This document shows positions 6,568-7,491 of a DNA stretch of 7,491 nt, piece after piece; within the stretch, counting starts at the first letter, position 1, and every line of letters begins with the position of its first letter. The notes under the pieces are model-generated. The model was not told where the DNA came from. It searched no databases and saw nothing but the letters and a program-made list of their open reading frames with translations. Source of the DNA: Burkholderiaceae bacterium. Its GTDB lineage: Bacteria; Pseudomonadota; Gammaproteobacteria; Burkholderiales; Burkholderiaceae_F. The stretch covers positions 1 through 7,491 of the forward strand of contig JACCSD010000375.1 of assembly GCA_013813185.1 (NCBI GenBank), in the 5' to 3' direction. The translations under genes and the position numbers were made by a program.

Positions 6568-7491
6568 CTAGATTGCAGCGAGCGCCCGCGACAGGTCGCG
6601 CTGCAGGTCGTCGACGCTCTCGACTCCGACCGATAGCCGCACCAGAGTGTCGCTGATGCCGAGTGCGGCGCGTTGCGGCGGCGGAATCGTGGCGTGGGTC
6701 ATGATCGCCGGGTGCTCGATCAGGCTCTCGACGCCGCCGAGGCTTTCTGCGAGGGCGAAGATCTCGCAGCGTTCGAGAAAGCGGCGCGTGCCGGCGAGGT
6801 CGGTGTCGAGGTCGATCGAGATCATGCCGCCGTAGCCATGCATCTGTTTTTTTGCCAACCCGTGCTGCGGATGCGAGGGCAGGCCCGGATAGCGGACTCG
6901 CTTCACGTTGGGCTGCGCTTCGAGCCACTGCGCCAGCGCGAGCGCGTTCTCGCAATGCCGTTGCATGCGCAGCGCGAGCGTCTTGATTCCGCGCAGGGTC
7001 AGGAAGCTGTCGAACGGCCCGGCGATTGCACCGACCGCGTTCTGCAAAAAGCCGAGTTGCTCGCGCATCGGGGCAATCCGTTCCTCACCGCCAACGACCG
7101 CGATCCCGCCGATGATGTCCGAGTGCCCATTCAGGTACTTCGTGGTCGAATGCACGACCACGTCGAAGCCGAACTGCAACGGGCGCTGAACCCACGGGCT
7201 GGCAAACGTGTTATCCGCAACCGCGACGATCTGGCGCTCGCGGCAAAGCGCGGCAATCGCTGCGAGGTCGGCGAGCTTCAACATCGGATTGCTGGGCGTT
7301 TCGACCCAGACCATCTTGGTCTCGGGACGCAGCGCCGCGGATAGTTGTTCGAAGTTCGACATGTCGACAAACGTGAACTCATGCCCCGCACTGCGCTTGC
7401 GCACGCGCTCGAACAGGCGATACGTGCCGCCGTACAAATCGTCGCCGGCAACAATATGCGCGCCGGCGTCGAGCGTCTCGAGCACGGTTGC
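6568..7491 (-). CDS. Trans-sulfuration PLP enzyme (cystathionine gamma-synthase / beta- or gamma-lyase family), 5' partial
   Basis: The C-terminal 307 residues of a Cys/Met-metabolism PLP-dependent enzyme. The frame stays open through base 7491, so roughly the first 80-90 residues lie beyond the window; the GTG at 7485 is an internal Val in ATVLETLDAGAHIVA. Family landmarks in order are DDLYGGTYRLF (cofactor/substrate contacts), VETPSNP, VADNTFASP (the Asp that pairs with the PLP ring nitrogen), HSTTKYLNGHSDIIGG (Schiff-base Lys at codon 7138-7140), SLGGVESLIEHPAIMTHA and LVRLSVGVES near the C-terminus. The family makes or cleaves cystathionine or related sulfur amino acids in the cytoplasm. 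Synthase (metB-like), beta-lyase (metC-like) and gamma-lyase functions cannot be separated by eye on a partial sequence. It is convergent to the + strand operon and is not obviously part of that pathway. Confidence 0.93.
   Translation of the reverse strand, partial: ATVLETLDAGAHIVAGDDLYGGTYRLFERVRKRSAGHEFTFVDMSNFEQLSAALRPETKMVWVETPSNPMLKLADLAAIAALCRERQIVAVADNTFASPWVQRPLQFGFDVVVHSTTKYLNGHSDIIGGIAVVGGEERIAPMREQLGFLQNAVGAIAGPFDSFLTLRGIKTLALRMQRHCENALALAQWLEAQPNVKRVRYPGLPSHPQHGLAKKQMHGYGGMISIDLDTDLAGTRRFLERCEIFALAESLGGVESLIEHPAIMTHATIPPPQRAALGISDTLVRLSVGVESVDDLQRDLSRALAAI

Noticed and set aside
6009..6656. + strand open frame across the DUF427 gene and the following gap
   Set aside because: Arg-rich shadow frame; the - strand frame carries clear DUF427 motifs.
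6673..7344. + strand open frame antisense to the PLP enzyme
   Set aside because: The opposite strand encodes unmistakable trans-sulfuration enzyme motifs; this frame has none.

Overview
The window is GC-rich, gene-dense proteobacterial DNA. The gene content and codon use look most like a beta-proteobacterium of the Burkholderiales type. That placement is an impression from protein style, not a search result. There are seven protein-coding genes and no RNA genes, mobile elements, CRISPR arrays or long non-coding stretches. The largest gaps are 73 and 30 bases.

Positions 1-5897 (+ strand) hold a tightly packed catabolic-looking operon whose 5' end lies outside the window. In order it encodes: the C-terminal part of a fused TRAP-transporter permease with a DUF3394 domain; the alpha and beta subunits of a class I fumarase / L-tartrate dehydratase-type [4Fe-4S] hydro-lyase; an SdhA/FrdA-like FAD flavoprotein; an NAD(P)-dependent D-2-hydroxyacid dehydrogenase-fold enzyme resembling (S)-sulfolactate dehydrogenase SlcC; and an Ldh2/MDG-family malate/L-lactate/sulfolactate (ComC-like) dehydrogenase. 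The junctions are TGATG, a 3-base gap, an 8-base gap, ATGA and ATGA, so co-transcription and translational coupling are likely.

Read together, the operon looks like a self-contained copy of the succinate-fumarate-malate-oxaloacetate arm of the TCA cycle, coupled to an importer. It has a flavoprotein that could make or reduce a fumarate-like double bond, a hydro-lyase that adds or removes water, and two unrelated 2-hydroxyacid dehydrogenases that could oxidise opposite enantiomers or act as an oxidise/reduce epimerising pair. The substrate is probably a C4-C5 dicarboxylate, a hydroxy-dicarboxylate or an analogue such as tartrate, malate, citramalate/mesaconate or a substituted succinate. The sequence alone does not identify it.

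Positions 5928-7491 (- strand) converge on the operon and appear unrelated to it. They hold a DUF427-domain protein and, upstream of it on the same strand, a trans-sulfuration PLP enzyme (cystathionine gamma-synthase / beta- or gamma-lyase family) whose N-terminus is cut by the window end. No convincing terminator hairpin was seen in the 30-base convergent gap.
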